From Halobacteriales archaeon QH_8_67_36 (GTDB lineage Archaea; Halobacteriota; Halobacteria; Halobacteriales; Haloarculaceae), in contig PXQZ01000029.1 of the NCBI GenBank assembly GCA_003021755.1, positions 1 to 31,341 on the forward strand: 31,341 nt of DNA. The letters are read 5' to 3'. Below the pieces are notes generated by a model, which saw only the letters and a list, made by a program, of their open reading frames with translations, was not told where the DNA came from and searched no databases. The first letter of the stretch is position 1. Every line of letters begins with the position of its first letter. Positions 1 to 7,942 of this stretch are shown piece after piece. Made by a program: the position numbers and the translations under genes.

Positions 1-696
1 CAGTTTGGCGCCCTCGCCGATGAACTTGTGGACGAGTTCGGAGCCGGCCATCTTGATGAAGGTGGCGTCGGTCTCGTTGGCGACGGCCTTGGCGAGCATC
101 GTCTTGCCGGTGCCGGGCGGACCGTGCAGCAGGACGCCGCTCGGGGGCTCGATGCCCACGTCGCGGAACTGCTGGGCGTTCACGAGCGGTTCCTCGACGG
201 CCTCTCGGACCTCTATCATCTGTTCTTCAAGCCCGCCGATGTCGTCGTACGCCACGTCGGGCGAGCGCTCGACTTGCATCGCCTGGGCGCGCGAATCCGT
301 CTCGGCTTCCAGGATCTGCTTGACGCTGAAGGAGTCGTTGATAGCGACGCGGTCCCCGGCTTCGAGCGTCTCGCGGATGGAGGGCGAAACCTCGGTCAGC
401 ACTTCCTGGTTGTTGCCGTGCTGCTTGACGACGACGCCGTCGTCGGTCAGCTCCTCGGCCGTCGCGATGTAGAGCGAGGAGGTCTTCAGCGTCTCGTTTT
501 CCCGTTCGAGCTGATCGACGTCCTCGGAGAGGTCGGCCTGGCGCGACTGGGTGCTGTCGAGCTGTTCCGTGAGCTGTTCGTTGACGCGGACTATCTCTTC
601 GAAATGGTCCCGGAGTGCCCCGAGACGCTCTTCGGGCGTCATCTCTGGGTCGAGGTCGAGGCGTGGTCGTTCCGGAAGCGAGGGACTGCGCGACAT
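1..696 (-). CDS. pan: Proteasome-activating nucleotidase (PAN), C-terminus cut by window edge
   Basis: AAA+ ATPase that unfolds substrates and feeds them to the archaeal 20S proteasome. The visible 232 residues show the family order: an N-terminal coiled coil (about residues 20-70), an OB-like domain (about 75-130), then the start of the AAA domain with the DDIGGL segment and Walker A GPPGTGKT at residues 192-199. Walker B, the sensor motifs and the C-terminal HbYX tail lie outside the window. The start MSRSPSLPE is chosen because the PAN-like sequence begins there and a TATA-like element lies about 32 bp upstream. pepF lies upstream on the same strand with a 97-bp gap, so the two may be co-transcribed or PAN may use its own promoter. 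Many haloarchaea carry two PAN paralogues, and I cannot tell which this is. Confidence 0.95.
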   Translation of the reverse strand, partial: MSRSPSLPERPRLDLDPEMTPEERLGALRDHFEEIVRVNEQLTEQLDSTQSRQADLSEDVDQLERENETLKTSSLYIATAEELTDDGVVVKQHGNNQEVLTEVSPSIRETLEAGDRVAINDSFSVKQILEAETDSRAQAMQVERSPDVAYDDIGGLEEQMIEVREAVEEPLVNAQQFRDVGIEPPSGVLLHGPPGTGKTMLAKAVANETDATFIKMAGSELVHKFIGEGAKL

Positions 697-724
697 TTGA
701 CTGCCCGGTACTACACGGTTGAGA

Positions 725-731
725 CTAAAAG
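725..731 (-). promoter_or_regulatory. Putative TATA box of the PAN gene
   Basis: Reads CTTTTAG on the minus strand, centred about 32 bp before the PAN start codon, which fits a short-leader haloarchaeal promoter. Assigned by position and AT-richness only. Confidence 0.4.
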
Positions 732-793
732 TGCCTTTGGGTCACAGACCGGCGATTGAGAGTCTCGTCGGCCCGTGACACCAGTCGATAGGT

Positions 794-2626
794 CTACTGG
801 AGGCTGGCGAACTCGTCGAGATACTCGCCGTAGGTCGACAGGGCCGACTCGATCGGGTCGGGCGAGGCCATATCGACGCCCGCGCCGCGGAGCAGTTCCA
901 GCGGGTACTCCCGGGAGCCACTGGAGAGGAAGTCGATGTAACGCCGTGCGGCGGGCTCGCCTTCGTCGAGGATGCCGTCGACGAGCGCGACCGCAGCCGA
1001 AATCCCGGTCGCGTACTGGTAGACGTAGAACGCACGGTAGAAATGCGGGATGCGCATCCACTCGCGGGCGATGCGGTCGTCCAGTTTCGCGGGCGCATAG
1101 TAGTCGCCCTTCAGGTCGGCATAGAGGTCGTCCAGCCGGTCCGGGGTCAGGGGCTCGCCGGCCTCGGCCATCTCGTGGGTCCGGTGTTCGAACTCGGCGA
1201 ACATCGTTTGCCTGTAGAGCGTCGAGCGAAACCGTTCGAGATACTCGTTGAGGACGTGCCGACGCAGTTGCTCGTCCTCGACGGTGTCGAGCAGGTGATG
1301 GGTCAGCAGCGTTTCGTTGACGGTACTGGCGACTTCGGCGACGAATATCTCGTAGCCCGAGTAGACGTAGGGCTGGGACTCGCTGGTGTATTCCGAATGC
1401 ATCGAGTGGCCCAGTTCGTGGGCCAGCGTGTACATCGACTCCACGTCGTCCTGGTAGTTCATCAGAATGAACGGCTGGGAGTCGTAGGTGCCACCGGAGT
1501 AGGCGCCCGACTGCTTGTGTTTGGTCTCGTAGACGTCGACCCACCGCGAGTCGAGGCCCTCCGCGAGTCGGGACTGGTAGTCATCGCCCAGCGGTGCGAC
1601 GGCCTCGGTGACGTACTCACAGGCCTGCTCGTAGCTGACCTCGGGCGACTCCTCCTGGACGAGCGGGACGTAGAGATCCCACATCCGCAGGTCGTCGCCG
1701 TCAGTAGTGTCCGCCTTGAGTTCGGCGTGGCGGTGGAGTTTATCGAGGTTGTCACGGACCGTCTCCACGAGCGTGTCGTACACCTCGACGGGGACGTTGG
1801 GGCCATCCAGCGCCGCCTCGCGGGCAGTGTCGTAGTTTCTCGCCCTGGCGAGTTTCACGTCCGTCTTGACCGCGTTCTTGTAGGCGGTGCCGACGGCGTT
1901 TCTGACCCCGTGCCACTCGTCGTAGAAGGCCTCGTACACCCGCTGGCGGAAGTCCCGGTTCGGGTGTTTCTGCAGCGTCGTGAAGTTGTTTAGCGTGATT
2001 TGTTGCTCACCGTCTCGCGGTTCATCGCCGCTCGAACCGTCCGAGGCGCTTCGCGCCTCGCTCCCCTCGACGGTCGGGAACTCCATGTCGGCGTTGGCCA
2101 GCATGTTGTACACCTCGCCGGCGGCGCCGGTGACTTCGCCCAGTTCCGCCAGCAGGTTCTCGACTTCCGTCGAGCGGGTGTGGGGTTTCATCCGCAGCAC
2201 GTCGTCGAGGTAGTGGTCGTACTCGGCGAGCGCGGGCTCCTCGTCGAGTAGCTCGTCGATGTCGGCCTCGGTCAGCTCCTGTAGCTCGGGTTCGAGGAAC
2301 GAGGCTGCCGAACTCGCGTCGGAGGACAGCGACTGCGAGCGAGCGGTCAGCGCCTGATACGTGTCGTCGGTCGTGTCTTCGTCCCGGCGCATCCGGGCAT
2401 AGGAGGCGACGTTCGAGACTTTCCGCATCAGTTGCTCGTAGGTCTCCAGGGTCGCGAGGAGCGTAGCGGCGTCGTCCGTACAGCGGCCCTCGTAGGCCGC
2501 CAGGTCCTCGGCCAGTTCTTCGGCTTCCTCGTAGGCCTTCTCCCACGCCTCGTCGTCCGCGTAGAGGGATTCGAGGGCCCACTTGTACTCCTCGTCGATG
2601 TCGTCGCGTGCTGGTACCGAACTCAT
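794..2626 (-). CDS. pepF: Oligoendopeptidase F (M3 family zinc peptidase)
   Basis: Cytosolic metallopeptidase of family M3 that cleaves short peptides, probably finishing the degradation of proteasome products. The 610-residue length is normal for PepF. The zinc motif HELGH is at residues 403-407, followed by the conserved GYEIFVAEVAS region, which supplies the third zinc ligand Glu. The reading frame stays open far upstream, but the start MSSVPARDDI at 2626 is preferred: the upstream translation is proline/arginine-rich and unlike PepF, and a TATA-like element lies 28 bp upstream. A Ser/Asp/Glu-rich insert (about residues 192-215) precedes the catalytic domain and looks like a halophilic loop. 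The gene lies directly upstream of PAN, which suggests a protein-turnover pair. Confidence 0.95.
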   Translation of the reverse strand: MSSVPARDDIDEEYKWALESLYADDEAWEKAYEEAEELAEDLAAYEGRCTDDAATLLATLETYEQLMRKVSNVASYARMRRDEDTTDDTYQALTARSQSLSSDASSAASFLEPELQELTEADIDELLDEEPALAEYDHYLDDVLRMKPHTRSTEVENLLAELGEVTGAAGEVYNMLANADMEFPTVEGSEARSASDGSSGDEPRDGEQQITLNNFTTLQKHPNRDFRQRVYEAFYDEWHGVRNAVGTAYKNAVKTDVKLARARNYDTAREAALDGPNVPVEVYDTLVETVRDNLDKLHRHAELKADTTDGDDLRMWDLYVPLVQEESPEVSYEQACEYVTEAVAPLGDDYQSRLAEGLDSRWVDVYETKHKQSGAYSGGTYDSQPFILMNYQDDVESMYTLAHELGHSMHSEYTSESQPYVYSGYEIFVAEVASTVNETLLTHHLLDTVEDEQLRRHVLNEYLERFRSTLYRQTMFAEFEHRTHEMAEAGEPLTPDRLDDLYADLKGDYYAPAKLDDRIAREWMRIPHFYRAFYVYQYATGISAAVALVDGILDEGEPAARRYIDFLSSGSREYPLELLRGAGVDMASPDPIESALSTYGEYLDEFASLQ

Positions 2627-2650
2627 GGCTCGGCGTAGGGAAGGCGCCGA

Positions 2651-2658
2651 AGTAAGCC
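2651..2658 (-). promoter_or_regulatory. Putative TATA box of pepF
   Basis: Minus-strand GGCTTACT centred 28 bp upstream of the chosen pepF start; supports that start and a nearly leaderless transcript. Confidence 0.4.
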
Positions 2659-2993
2659 TTTCCGGGCCAGCAATGCGTTGATTCGGTGGTACGAGTGCTG
2701 CCGTTGGCAGCCGGAACGCCCCGTTAGCAGTGTCCGCTACCACTGCTGCAGATGGCCGGAAAGCCCCGACTGGCTCCGGCCGGGGGACTCGCTCCGCTCG
2801 CTCCAGTGCTCGCGTCGCCTGCCGTCCCGGAGCCACTCGCCCCTTCAGTCCTCCCGTGGCTGGGTGGTCGAACAGCGCCGGGTGGGGCTGAAAAGGGCGG
2901 CCAGCTACACGAACCCCGGTGAAGGAAGGAAGCACTGGGGTGAACGGACTGAGCGACGGCCGCCCGACTCTCAGGGCCCGAGGACAGCAACGG

Positions 2994-3001
2994 GGTTTAC
3001 C
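2994..3001 (+). promoter_or_regulatory. Putative TATA box of the GNAT gene
   Basis: GGTTTACC about 30 bp before the ATG at 3029; supports that ATG over upstream in-frame starts. Confidence 0.4.
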
Positions 3002-3028
3002 ACTTCCGGGGTCATAGCTGGCAACGGA

Positions 3029-3538
3029 ATGGCAGCATCCGGCGAGGACGTACGGCAGTTTCCGCGCCCGCCACAGGAGTTCACCGACCGCGAGGACCGG
3101 ACGGTCCGGATGACGGCGTACGACGGCGAGGCCGAGCCCCTGGTCGCGATGTACACCGACTTCGACGCCGACTCCCGCTCCCAGGGCGTCCCGCCGCGGG
3201 AGGAACCCGCCGTCCACGAGTGGGTCGAGAGGCTGCTCGAAACGGGCCACAACGTCGTCGTCTGGCACGACGAGTGGCCGGTCGGCCACGCCGTCCTCAT
3301 CCCCGTCGAGGACGCCAGCGCGGAACTGGCCATCTTCGTCCACCCCGACTACCAGTCGGCCGGCATCGGCACGCGGCTTATCGAAGTATTGCTGAGGCAC
3401 GGACGGGAAGAAGGCGTCGAACACGTCTGGCTGGCGGTCTCCCAGCGAAACCACGTCGCAATGCGTGTCTACCGCGCGGTCGGGTTCGAGACACGGCTGC
3501 GCGAACACGTCGAAATCGAGATGGAACGCGACCTTTAG
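3029..3538 (+). CDS. GNAT family N-acetyltransferase
   Basis: Acetyl-CoA-dependent acetyltransferase of unknown substrate, 169 residues, a usual length for a single-domain GNAT. The core motif A is visible: beta strand AELAIFVHPDYQ, then Q109-x-x-G112-x-G114 (QSAGIG), which binds the pyrophosphate of acetyl-CoA, followed by helix TRLIEVLLRHG. The C-terminal part (HVWLAVSQRNHVAMRVYRAVGF) matches motif B, with the usual N-x-x-A-x-x-x-Y-x-x-x-GF pattern. The start at 3029 is chosen because the upstream frame is unlike GNAT proteins and a TATA-like element is correctly spaced. The gene converges on hisS with only 5 bp between the stop codons. The substrate could be a protein N-terminus, lysine, an amine or an antibiotic; nothing in the context decides. 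Confidence 0.9.
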   Translation: MAASGEDVRQFPRPPQEFTDREDRTVRMTAYDGEAEPLVAMYTDFDADSRSQGVPPREEPAVHEWVERLLETGHNVVVWHDEWPVGHAVLIPVEDASAELAIFVHPDYQSAGIGTRLIEVLLRHGREEGVEHVWLAVSQRNHVAMRVYRAVGFETRLREHVEIEMERDL

Positions 3539-3543
3539 CGGAG

Positions 3544-4842
3544 TTACTTGTAATCCGCGAACGTCGGCCGGTCGCGGTCGCCCGGGAACTCGTCGACGGG
3601 AACCGAAACCTGCTCGCCCTCGTCCATCTCCTTCAGCGTCACCTCGTCGTTTTCGAGGTCCTGCTCGCCGACGATGACGACCGTCTCGGCGTTGACGTCG
3701 TCAGCATACCCAAGCTGTGAGCCAAAGGAGCGGCCGGCGATGTCCGTCTCGACGACGTGGCCGTTCTCGCGGAGGTCGCGGGCGATTCGCGCGGCGGTCG
3801 GCCGCGTGTCGCCCACCTGCAGGACGTAGTAGTCGGTCGACAGCGCCTCCTCGGGCCAGACGCCGGCGCGCTCACACAGCAACTGGAGCGTGGCATGACC
3901 CGGGGCAAAGCCCACGGCGGGCGTCGGCTGGCCGCCAAAGCCCTCGATGAGGTCGTCGTAGCGACCGCCGCCGAACACGGAGCGAGAGACCTCGCCCGTC
4001 GCGTCGAAACACTCGAAGACTACACCCGTGTAGTAGTCCAGCCCGCGGGCGGTCGACAGCGAGAGGGTGAGCCGGTCGCGCACGCCGAAGTCCGCCGCCG
4101 CGTCGAGCACCGCCCGGAGGTTCTCGATGGCGCCGGCCACGGTTTCGGAGCGGTCGGCGAGTTCGTCGAGGTCGTCCTCGCCGGTCTCAAGCAGGTCGTC
4201 GAACGCCTCGACGTCGTCGTAGTTCAGCCCGGCCTCGTACAGCAGGTCAAGATACTCGTCGCGGTCGACCTTCGCGCGCTTGTCGACTGCGCGGATGGCC
4301 TCGCGGGTGTTCACGTCCGCGTCGAACGATTCCAGCAGCCCCGAGAGGACGTCACGGTGGGAGACCCGAATCTCGAAGTCCCCGTCCCCGAGCCCGAGGT
4401 CTTCGAGCATGTCGACGGCGACGGCCAGAATCTCGGCGTCGGCGTCGGGCTCGCTGGAGCCGAAAATGTCGACGTTGGTCTGGTAGAACTCCCGGAACCG
4501 GCCCTGCTGGACCTGTTCGTAGCGCCAGAACGGCCGCGTGGAGACCCACTTGATCGGTTTCTGAAGCTCCTGCTGTTTGGCGACGACCATCCGCGCCACG
4601 GTGGGCGTCAGCTCCGGGGTCAGGGCCACCGAGCGGCCACCCTTGTCCTCGAAGCTGTAGAGCTCCTCGACGATTTCCTCGCCGCTCTTGTCCGTGTACA
4701 TCGCTGTGGGCTCTAGGGCCGGCGTCCCGATGTCCCGGAAGCCATAGCGCCTGGCGGTGGCCTCGATGGTGTCCATCGCCCAGCGCCGGGCGCCCATCTC
4801 CTCGGGGTAGAAGTCGCGAAACCCCTTGACGGAGTCGTACAT
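3544..4842 (-). CDS. hisS: Histidyl-tRNA synthetase
   Basis: Class II aminoacyl-tRNA synthetase charging tRNA-His in the cytosol. It has 432 residues, normal for the family. Motif 2 is seen as STRPFWRYEQVQQGRFREFYQ (about residues 101-121). The histidine-binding HisA motif ARGLDYYTG is at 265-273. Motif 3 lies in AVGFAPGHATLQLL, and a C-terminal anticodon-binding domain follows. The start MYDSVKGFRDFYPEE is typical of haloarchaeal HisRS, so the upstream ATG at 4908 is rejected. GGAGGT lies directly against the ATG, too close to act as a normal Shine-Dalgarno; a TATA-like element 30 bp upstream suggests a very short leader. Divergent from the small membrane protein at 4982. Confidence 0.97.
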   Translation of the reverse strand: MYDSVKGFRDFYPEEMGARRWAMDTIEATARRYGFRDIGTPALEPTAMYTDKSGEEIVEELYSFEDKGGRSVALTPELTPTVARMVVAKQQELQKPIKWVSTRPFWRYEQVQQGRFREFYQTNVDIFGSSEPDADAEILAVAVDMLEDLGLGDGDFEIRVSHRDVLSGLLESFDADVNTREAIRAVDKRAKVDRDEYLDLLYEAGLNYDDVEAFDDLLETGEDDLDELADRSETVAGAIENLRAVLDAAADFGVRDRLTLSLSTARGLDYYTGVVFECFDATGEVSRSVFGGGRYDDLIEGFGGQPTPAVGFAPGHATLQLLCERAGVWPEEALSTDYYVLQVGDTRPTAARIARDLRENGHVVETDIAGRSFGSQLGYADDVNAETVVIVGEQDLENDEVTLKEMDEGEQVSVPVDEFPGDRDRPTFADYK

Positions 4843-4867
4843 ACCTCCGCGTACAGCGAGGGCGCGC

Positions 4868-4876
4868 TTGAAACTG
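4868..4876 (-). promoter_or_regulatory. Putative TATA-like element of hisS
   Basis: Minus-strand AGTTTCAAG centred about 30 bp before the hisS ATG. Weak match, assigned mostly by spacing. Confidence 0.3.
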
Positions 4877-4981
4877 TTCGTTTGCCCCGACCTCCGCACT
4901 CCTGTCACTCGATGTGGATATTCCGTTTAGTCCGGGGTGAAAAGAGTTACGCAGACCTGCCACAGGACTGCGAACGGTGAC

Positions 4982-5131
4982 ATGCTCTGTCTCCTCGCGC
5001 TGGTGTCGAGCGCGTACGCAGTACTGAACGAGGTCTGGCCACTCGCCGGCCTGTTCCTTGTCGGACTGGCCCTGGCCGTTCAATCATACAGAGCCGTCGA
5101 AGGGAGCCCGGGTCCCGAGGAGTGCGACTAG
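4982..5131 (+). CDS. Small two-helix membrane protein, function unknown
   Basis: Predicted 49-residue protein starting MLCLLALVSSAYAVLN and ending in a short acidic tail (GSPGPEECD). Two hydrophobic stretches, about residues 2-15 and 19-36, separated by NEVWPLAG, would form a membrane hairpin. An in-frame GTG at 4937 would add 15 residues, but these are polar and basic and break the membrane-protein pattern, so the ATG at 4982 is preferred. The gene lies divergently from hisS and converges on the PP-loop gene at 5160. I do not recognise a family. Two clean transmembrane segments and an acidic tail argue that it is real, but no homologue is known to me. Confidence 0.5.
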   Translation: MLCLLALVSSAYAVLNEVWPLAGLFLVGLALAVQSYRAVEGSPGPEECD

Positions 5132-5159
5132 TCCCCGACGCGTCGGCGACTGGAAACAG

Positions 5160-5753
5160 CTACCGCCGACCCCGCACCCGCGACTGAGTGTGGTCCGGAA
5201 AGACATCGCCGACGGCCCCCGCTCCATGCGCCTCGGCGAGCAGCGCGCGGAGTTCCACCTCGTAGTCGGCCTTCGCGATCGCCTCGCTCGGCCCCGTCTC
5301 GACCACCAGTTTCTCGGCGACCATCTCGTCGATCGCACCCCGGCCGATACCGGCGAGCGGCGCGAGGTAGTCCACGCCGAAGCGGTCCTCGACGCTCCGG
5401 GCGAACGGGCGGTCGATTGTCGGGACGCGGTCGTCCCGTCGAGTGCCATCGGCGACGGCGTCGAACTCGCCACGTGCCGATGCGAGGCGTTCGACGGCGT
5501 GCTCGTGGACCCGCTGGATACCGTTGCGCGGGTAGCCGTCGTCGTGCATCCGTTCGACGGCCGTCCCGGCCACGTCGGGGTCCAGGTCGACCGTCTCGTG
5601 GGCGAAGCCGAGCGCATCGGCAGCCTCGCGGGCGGGGTCGGGGTCGACGACGCCGAAGCTAGCGGTGACGAGTGTCACATCATAGAAGTCTTCAAGAAGG
5701 AGTGCCGCCAGTGTGGAGTCCTTGCCGGCGCTGTACAGCAGGCCCGCGCGCAT
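5160..5753 (-). CDS. PP-loop (N-type ATP pyrophosphatase) family protein, DUF7411-like
   Basis: Predicted 197-residue protein of the adenine nucleotide alpha hydrolase / PP-loop fold. The phosphate-binding loop YSAGKDS is at residues 7-13 (consensus SGGxDS), followed by the usual strand-helix LVTASFGVVDP. This family activates a carbonyl or a tRNA base by adenylation; the substrate of this member is unknown. It is much shorter than asparagine synthase or tRNA thiolases and is probably a haloarchaeal-specific branch. Its ATG immediately follows the stop codon of the PDCD5-like gene with no spacer, so it is the last gene of the rps19e operon. That placement suggests a translation-related role such as tRNA or translation-factor modification, but this is inference. 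Confidence 0.8.
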   Translation of the reverse strand: MRAGLLYSAGKDSTLAALLLEDFYDVTLVTASFGVVDPDPAREAADALGFAHETVDLDPDVAGTAVERMHDDGYPRNGIQRVHEHAVERLASARGEFDAVADGTRRDDRVPTIDRPFARSVEDRFGVDYLAPLAGIGRGAIDEMVAEKLVVETGPSEAIAKADYEVELRALLAEAHGAGAVGDVFPDHTQSRVRGRR

Positions 5754-6101
5754 CTACCGGCGCTTGATGTCGAAGCTCTTCGAGTCGGGCGTCAGCTCCG
5801 AGAGGAGCTGTTTCATCTGGTCCTCGTCGATGGTGTCGCCGACGCGGCCGCTGCGGGCCAGCGCGACTATCTGCTGTTCGACCTGCTCGCCCACCTCGGG
5901 CTTTGACATCTTGACCGTGTTGAGCCGCTTGCGTGCGCCGTCGGTCAGGTGCTGGCGGAGGATGGCCTTCTTCTGGGCCTCGGCTTGCTCCTGTGCGGCC
6001 TGCTGGGCCTCGGCGTCGCCCTCGCCCTGTTGCTCCCTGAGCTGTTCCATCTTCTTCTTGCGGAGTTCTTCGAGCTCCTCCTCGCTGGGGTCACCACTCA
6101 T
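5754..6101 (-). CDS. PDCD5-family DNA-binding protein
   Basis: Small (115 residues) highly charged archaeal member of the PDCD5/TFAR19 family, annotated as DNA-binding. It has an N-terminal charged helix (EEELEELRKKKMEQLREQQ), a Gln/Ala-rich helix, then the compact helical core with LTDGARKRLNTVKMSKPEVGEQVEQQIVALA and a basic C-terminus DIKRR. The start MSGDPSEEE at 6101 is typical; an in-frame TTG three codons upstream is rejected. The gene lies 50 bp after rps19e and abuts the PP-loop gene, an arrangement I recall as conserved in haloarchaea. The cellular role is not established; the ribosomal neighbour hints at a link with translation or nascent chains. Confidence 0.92.
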   Translation of the reverse strand: MSGDPSEEELEELRKKKMEQLREQQGEGDAEAQQAAQEQAEAQKKAILRQHLTDGARKRLNTVKMSKPEVGEQVEQQIVALARSGRVGDTIDEDQMKQLLSELTPDSKSFDIKRR

Positions 6102-6151
6102 AGATACCAACAGTTACCGGGTTCGGCCGGAAAACGATTTCGGAGCCGCAG

Positions 6152-6613
6152 TTACGCGTAGCGTTCGAGTTCGGGACGGTCGAGGTCTTCGAGGACCTCG
6201 CCGGCGGTGTCGTCGAGCAGGCTGTGACCCTCGCCGGTGACGCGTCGGCCGTCGGCCTCGCTGGTCTCGACGTAGCCCGCGTCTTCGAGCTGCTGGAGCG
6301 CGGTGCGAACGATGGCGCCCGACCCCTCGGCCTTCTGGTGCGGACGGACGCGGTAGCGGGTGGTCCCCTGCTTGGCGGTGCCGTACTCGGCCTTGAGCGC
6401 GTTGACGCCCATCGGGCCGTCGACGGCGACTTTCCGGAGCAGGCTGGCGGCGCGTCGCTCCCAGAAGTCCGGCTGTTCGGGCGGGAGTTCGCGGTCGACG
6501 CCGGTCTTGGCGACGGCGGTCCACTCGGGGGCCTCGATGTCGTCTTCGTCCTCGAACGTCTCGGTGAGGGCCTCGATGAGAGCCTCTGCGGGCACGTCGT
6601 AGAGTGTCGTCAT
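6152..6613 (-). CDS. rps19e: 30S ribosomal protein S19e
   Basis: Archaeal/eukaryotic small-subunit protein S19e, needed for 30S assembly. 153 residues. Family signatures seen are TTLYDVPAEALIEALTE at the N-terminus, PPEQPDFWERRAASLLRKV, GPMGVNALKAEYG, and the C-terminal winged-helix part ALQQLEDAGYVE...GRRVTGEG. It is acidic, as expected in haloarchaea. The start at 6613 is chosen over a longer frame because it matches the family N-terminus and has a good TATA box 28 bp upstream. First gene of the operon with the PDCD5-like and PP-loop genes. Confidence 0.96.
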   Translation of the reverse strand: MTTLYDVPAEALIEALTETFEDEDDIEAPEWTAVAKTGVDRELPPEQPDFWERRAASLLRKVAVDGPMGVNALKAEYGTAKQGTTRYRVRPHQKAEGSGAIVRTALQQLEDAGYVETSEADGRRVTGEGHSLLDDTAGEVLEDLDRPELERYA

Positions 6614-6636
6614 TGGCCCTTGCTTCCCGTCGGCGT

Positions 6637-6645
6637 CATTTAAGC
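6637..6645 (-). promoter_or_regulatory. TATA box of the rps19e operon
   Basis: Minus-strand GCTTAAATG, centred 28 bp before the rps19e ATG, so transcription should start at or within a few bases of the start codon (leaderless). Confidence 0.55.
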
Positions 6646-6824
6646 GCATCGTTGTCCGGTCCGGGACGTGAACGGTCGACACGCCGGCTGGAGCCTCGCT
6701 ACCGCTCCGCGGCTCACAACGTCGACGCGTCGCTTCGGGGCCTCCAATCGGTCGGCCTCACGGCTGTTTCGCGGCTCTCAACGGTCACCACGTCGCCCCG
6801 GGGACTCTCGCGTCGCTCGGTTCC

Positions 6825-7862
6825 TCACTCCTTGGCGCTCGCGGTCGCGCGGTCGGCGCCCAGTGCGCTCGCCACGCCGGCACCGACGAGCATCGGCAGC
6901 AGATACGTCGCCCCGCGGTGGATGAGCACCGCGGAGGCCGCCACGGCCGCCGGGACGGCGGTCGTCGAGACGAGCAGCGTCACCAGCACCGTCTCGATGG
7001 CACCCGACCCGCCGGGTAGCGGGGCCAGACTGGCGATACTGCCGACGGGCACCACGAGCAGGGGGACGGAGGCCGGGACCACATAACCCACGGCGTACAG
7101 CGAGAGCCACAGCGAACAGGCGAGAGCGGCCCACCCCAGCGCCGAGAAGCCGAGCGTCTGGAGCAGCGTCCGCCGGTCGGTCGCGATGCGTTCGATGGCG
7201 GCGAAGAAGCTCTCGATGCGGGCCGCGATGCGTTCGGCCGTGGGCGGCGACCACTTCGGGACGACGCGGCCGACCCACCGGATGACGGGGGTGAGCAGCC
7301 GGACGACAGCGTCCTCCAGTTCATAGCGGTAGCGCCAGCCGACGAAGGCGGCGACCGGCAGCCCGACCGCCAACGCGGCGACGGCGCCGGCGGCAAAGAG
7401 GAGGTCCCGGCCCAGCCGGACGGCGCTCGCCGCCACGAACGTGAAGCCGGCGACGGCAAACCCCACGGAGGGGACGAAGTGAGCCGTATCGATGCTGGCG
7501 ATGGCGGCCAGTCCGGTCTCGTACTCGGTGTCGGCCGCCGAGGAGATGAGCAGCGCCGAGAGGGGTTCGCCGCCGGCCTGTCCGAAGGGGGTGACGTTGT
7601 TCGAGAAGACGGCGCCGGCGTAGGCGAGCACCGCCACGTGGGTCCGAACGGGACTGCCCAGCGCCCGCAACACTGACCACAGTGCCAGCCCCCACGCCGT
7701 GAGCCAGACGACGGCGACAGCACCGACGAGAGGGAGTATCGCGGGGTCCGCCGAGAGCAGCGCCGAGACGGTCCGGTCGACGCCGACGACCCACACCAGT
7801 ACCGCGAGCACGGCGAGCGCGCCGACGAACCCGGCGAGCGTCGCCGCGCGATTGCCGTCCAT
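6825..7862 (-). CDS. UPF0104 / flippase-like (LPG synthase TM region) membrane protein
   Basis: Polytopic membrane protein of 345 residues with about eight hydrophobic segments, matching the lysylphosphatidylglycerol synthase transmembrane-region family (UPF0104). Two hallmarks are visible: the polar motif NNVTPFGQAGGEP at residues 88-100 and the PGGSGAIE motif (PGGxGxxE) at 283-290. Relatives are thought to move lipids or lipid-linked sugars across membranes; archaeal members are uncharacterised. It lacks the cytosolic aminoacyl-transferase domain of MprF, so it is not a lysyl-PG synthase. Divergent from thiL with an 80-bp shared promoter region. A cytosolic loop of about 55 residues (177-232) separates the two membrane halves. 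Confidence 0.9.
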   Translation of the reverse strand: MDGNRAATLAGFVGALAVLAVLVWVVGVDRTVSALLSADPAILPLVGAVAVVWLTAWGLALWSVLRALGSPVRTHVAVLAYAGAVFSNNVTPFGQAGGEPLSALLISSAADTEYETGLAAIASIDTAHFVPSVGFAVAGFTFVAASAVRLGRDLLFAAGAVAALAVGLPVAAFVGWRYRYELEDAVVRLLTPVIRWVGRVVPKWSPPTAERIAARIESFFAAIERIATDRRTLLQTLGFSALGWAALACSLWLSLYAVGYVVPASVPLLVVPVGSIASLAPLPGGSGAIETVLVTLLVSTTAVPAAVAASAVLIHRGATYLLPMLVGAGVASALGADRATASAKE

Positions 7863-7885
7863 ATCACATCGGTGGGCCGACTGGG

Positions 7886-7893
7886 GTTTGAAC
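7886..7893 (-). promoter_or_regulatory. Putative TATA-like element of the UPF0104 gene
   Basis: GTTCAAAC, 27 bp before the start codon. It is a perfect 8-bp palindrome, so it could also be an operator half-site. Weak. Confidence 0.3.
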
Positions 7894-7913
7894 GTACCGC
7901 ACTATCCACGGTG

Positions 7914-7921
7914 GTTTTTAC
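7914..7921 (+). promoter_or_regulatory. TATA box of thiL
   Basis: GTTTTTAC centred about 25 bp before the thiL ATG; indicates a leaderless message. Confidence 0.45.
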
Positions 7922-7942
7922 CCGGGGGACCGACACCCCGAT

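Larger units (their letters stand above)
2627..3028. other. 402-bp spacer between pepF and the GNAT gene
   Basis: Divergent intergenic region carrying the pepF promoter at one end and the acetyltransferase promoter at the other. The middle is very GC-rich and contains the simple alternation of TCGCTCCG-like units around 2790-2810 that is common in haloarchaeal spacers. I see no tRNA-like fold and no frame with acidic haloarchaeal composition. Open frames here translate to Ser/Arg/Pro-rich sequence and are judged non-coding. Confidence 0.6.

Noticed and set aside
2724..2990. Possible small gene or mobile-element remnant in the pepF-GNAT spacer
   Set aside because: No terminal inverted repeats or target duplication seen, and frames are Ser/Pro-rich; GC-rich spacer sequence explains it.
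4937..4981. GTG start extending the small membrane protein by 15 residues
   Set aside because: The added residues are polar and basic, and the ATG at 4982 directly begins a hydrophobic helix.
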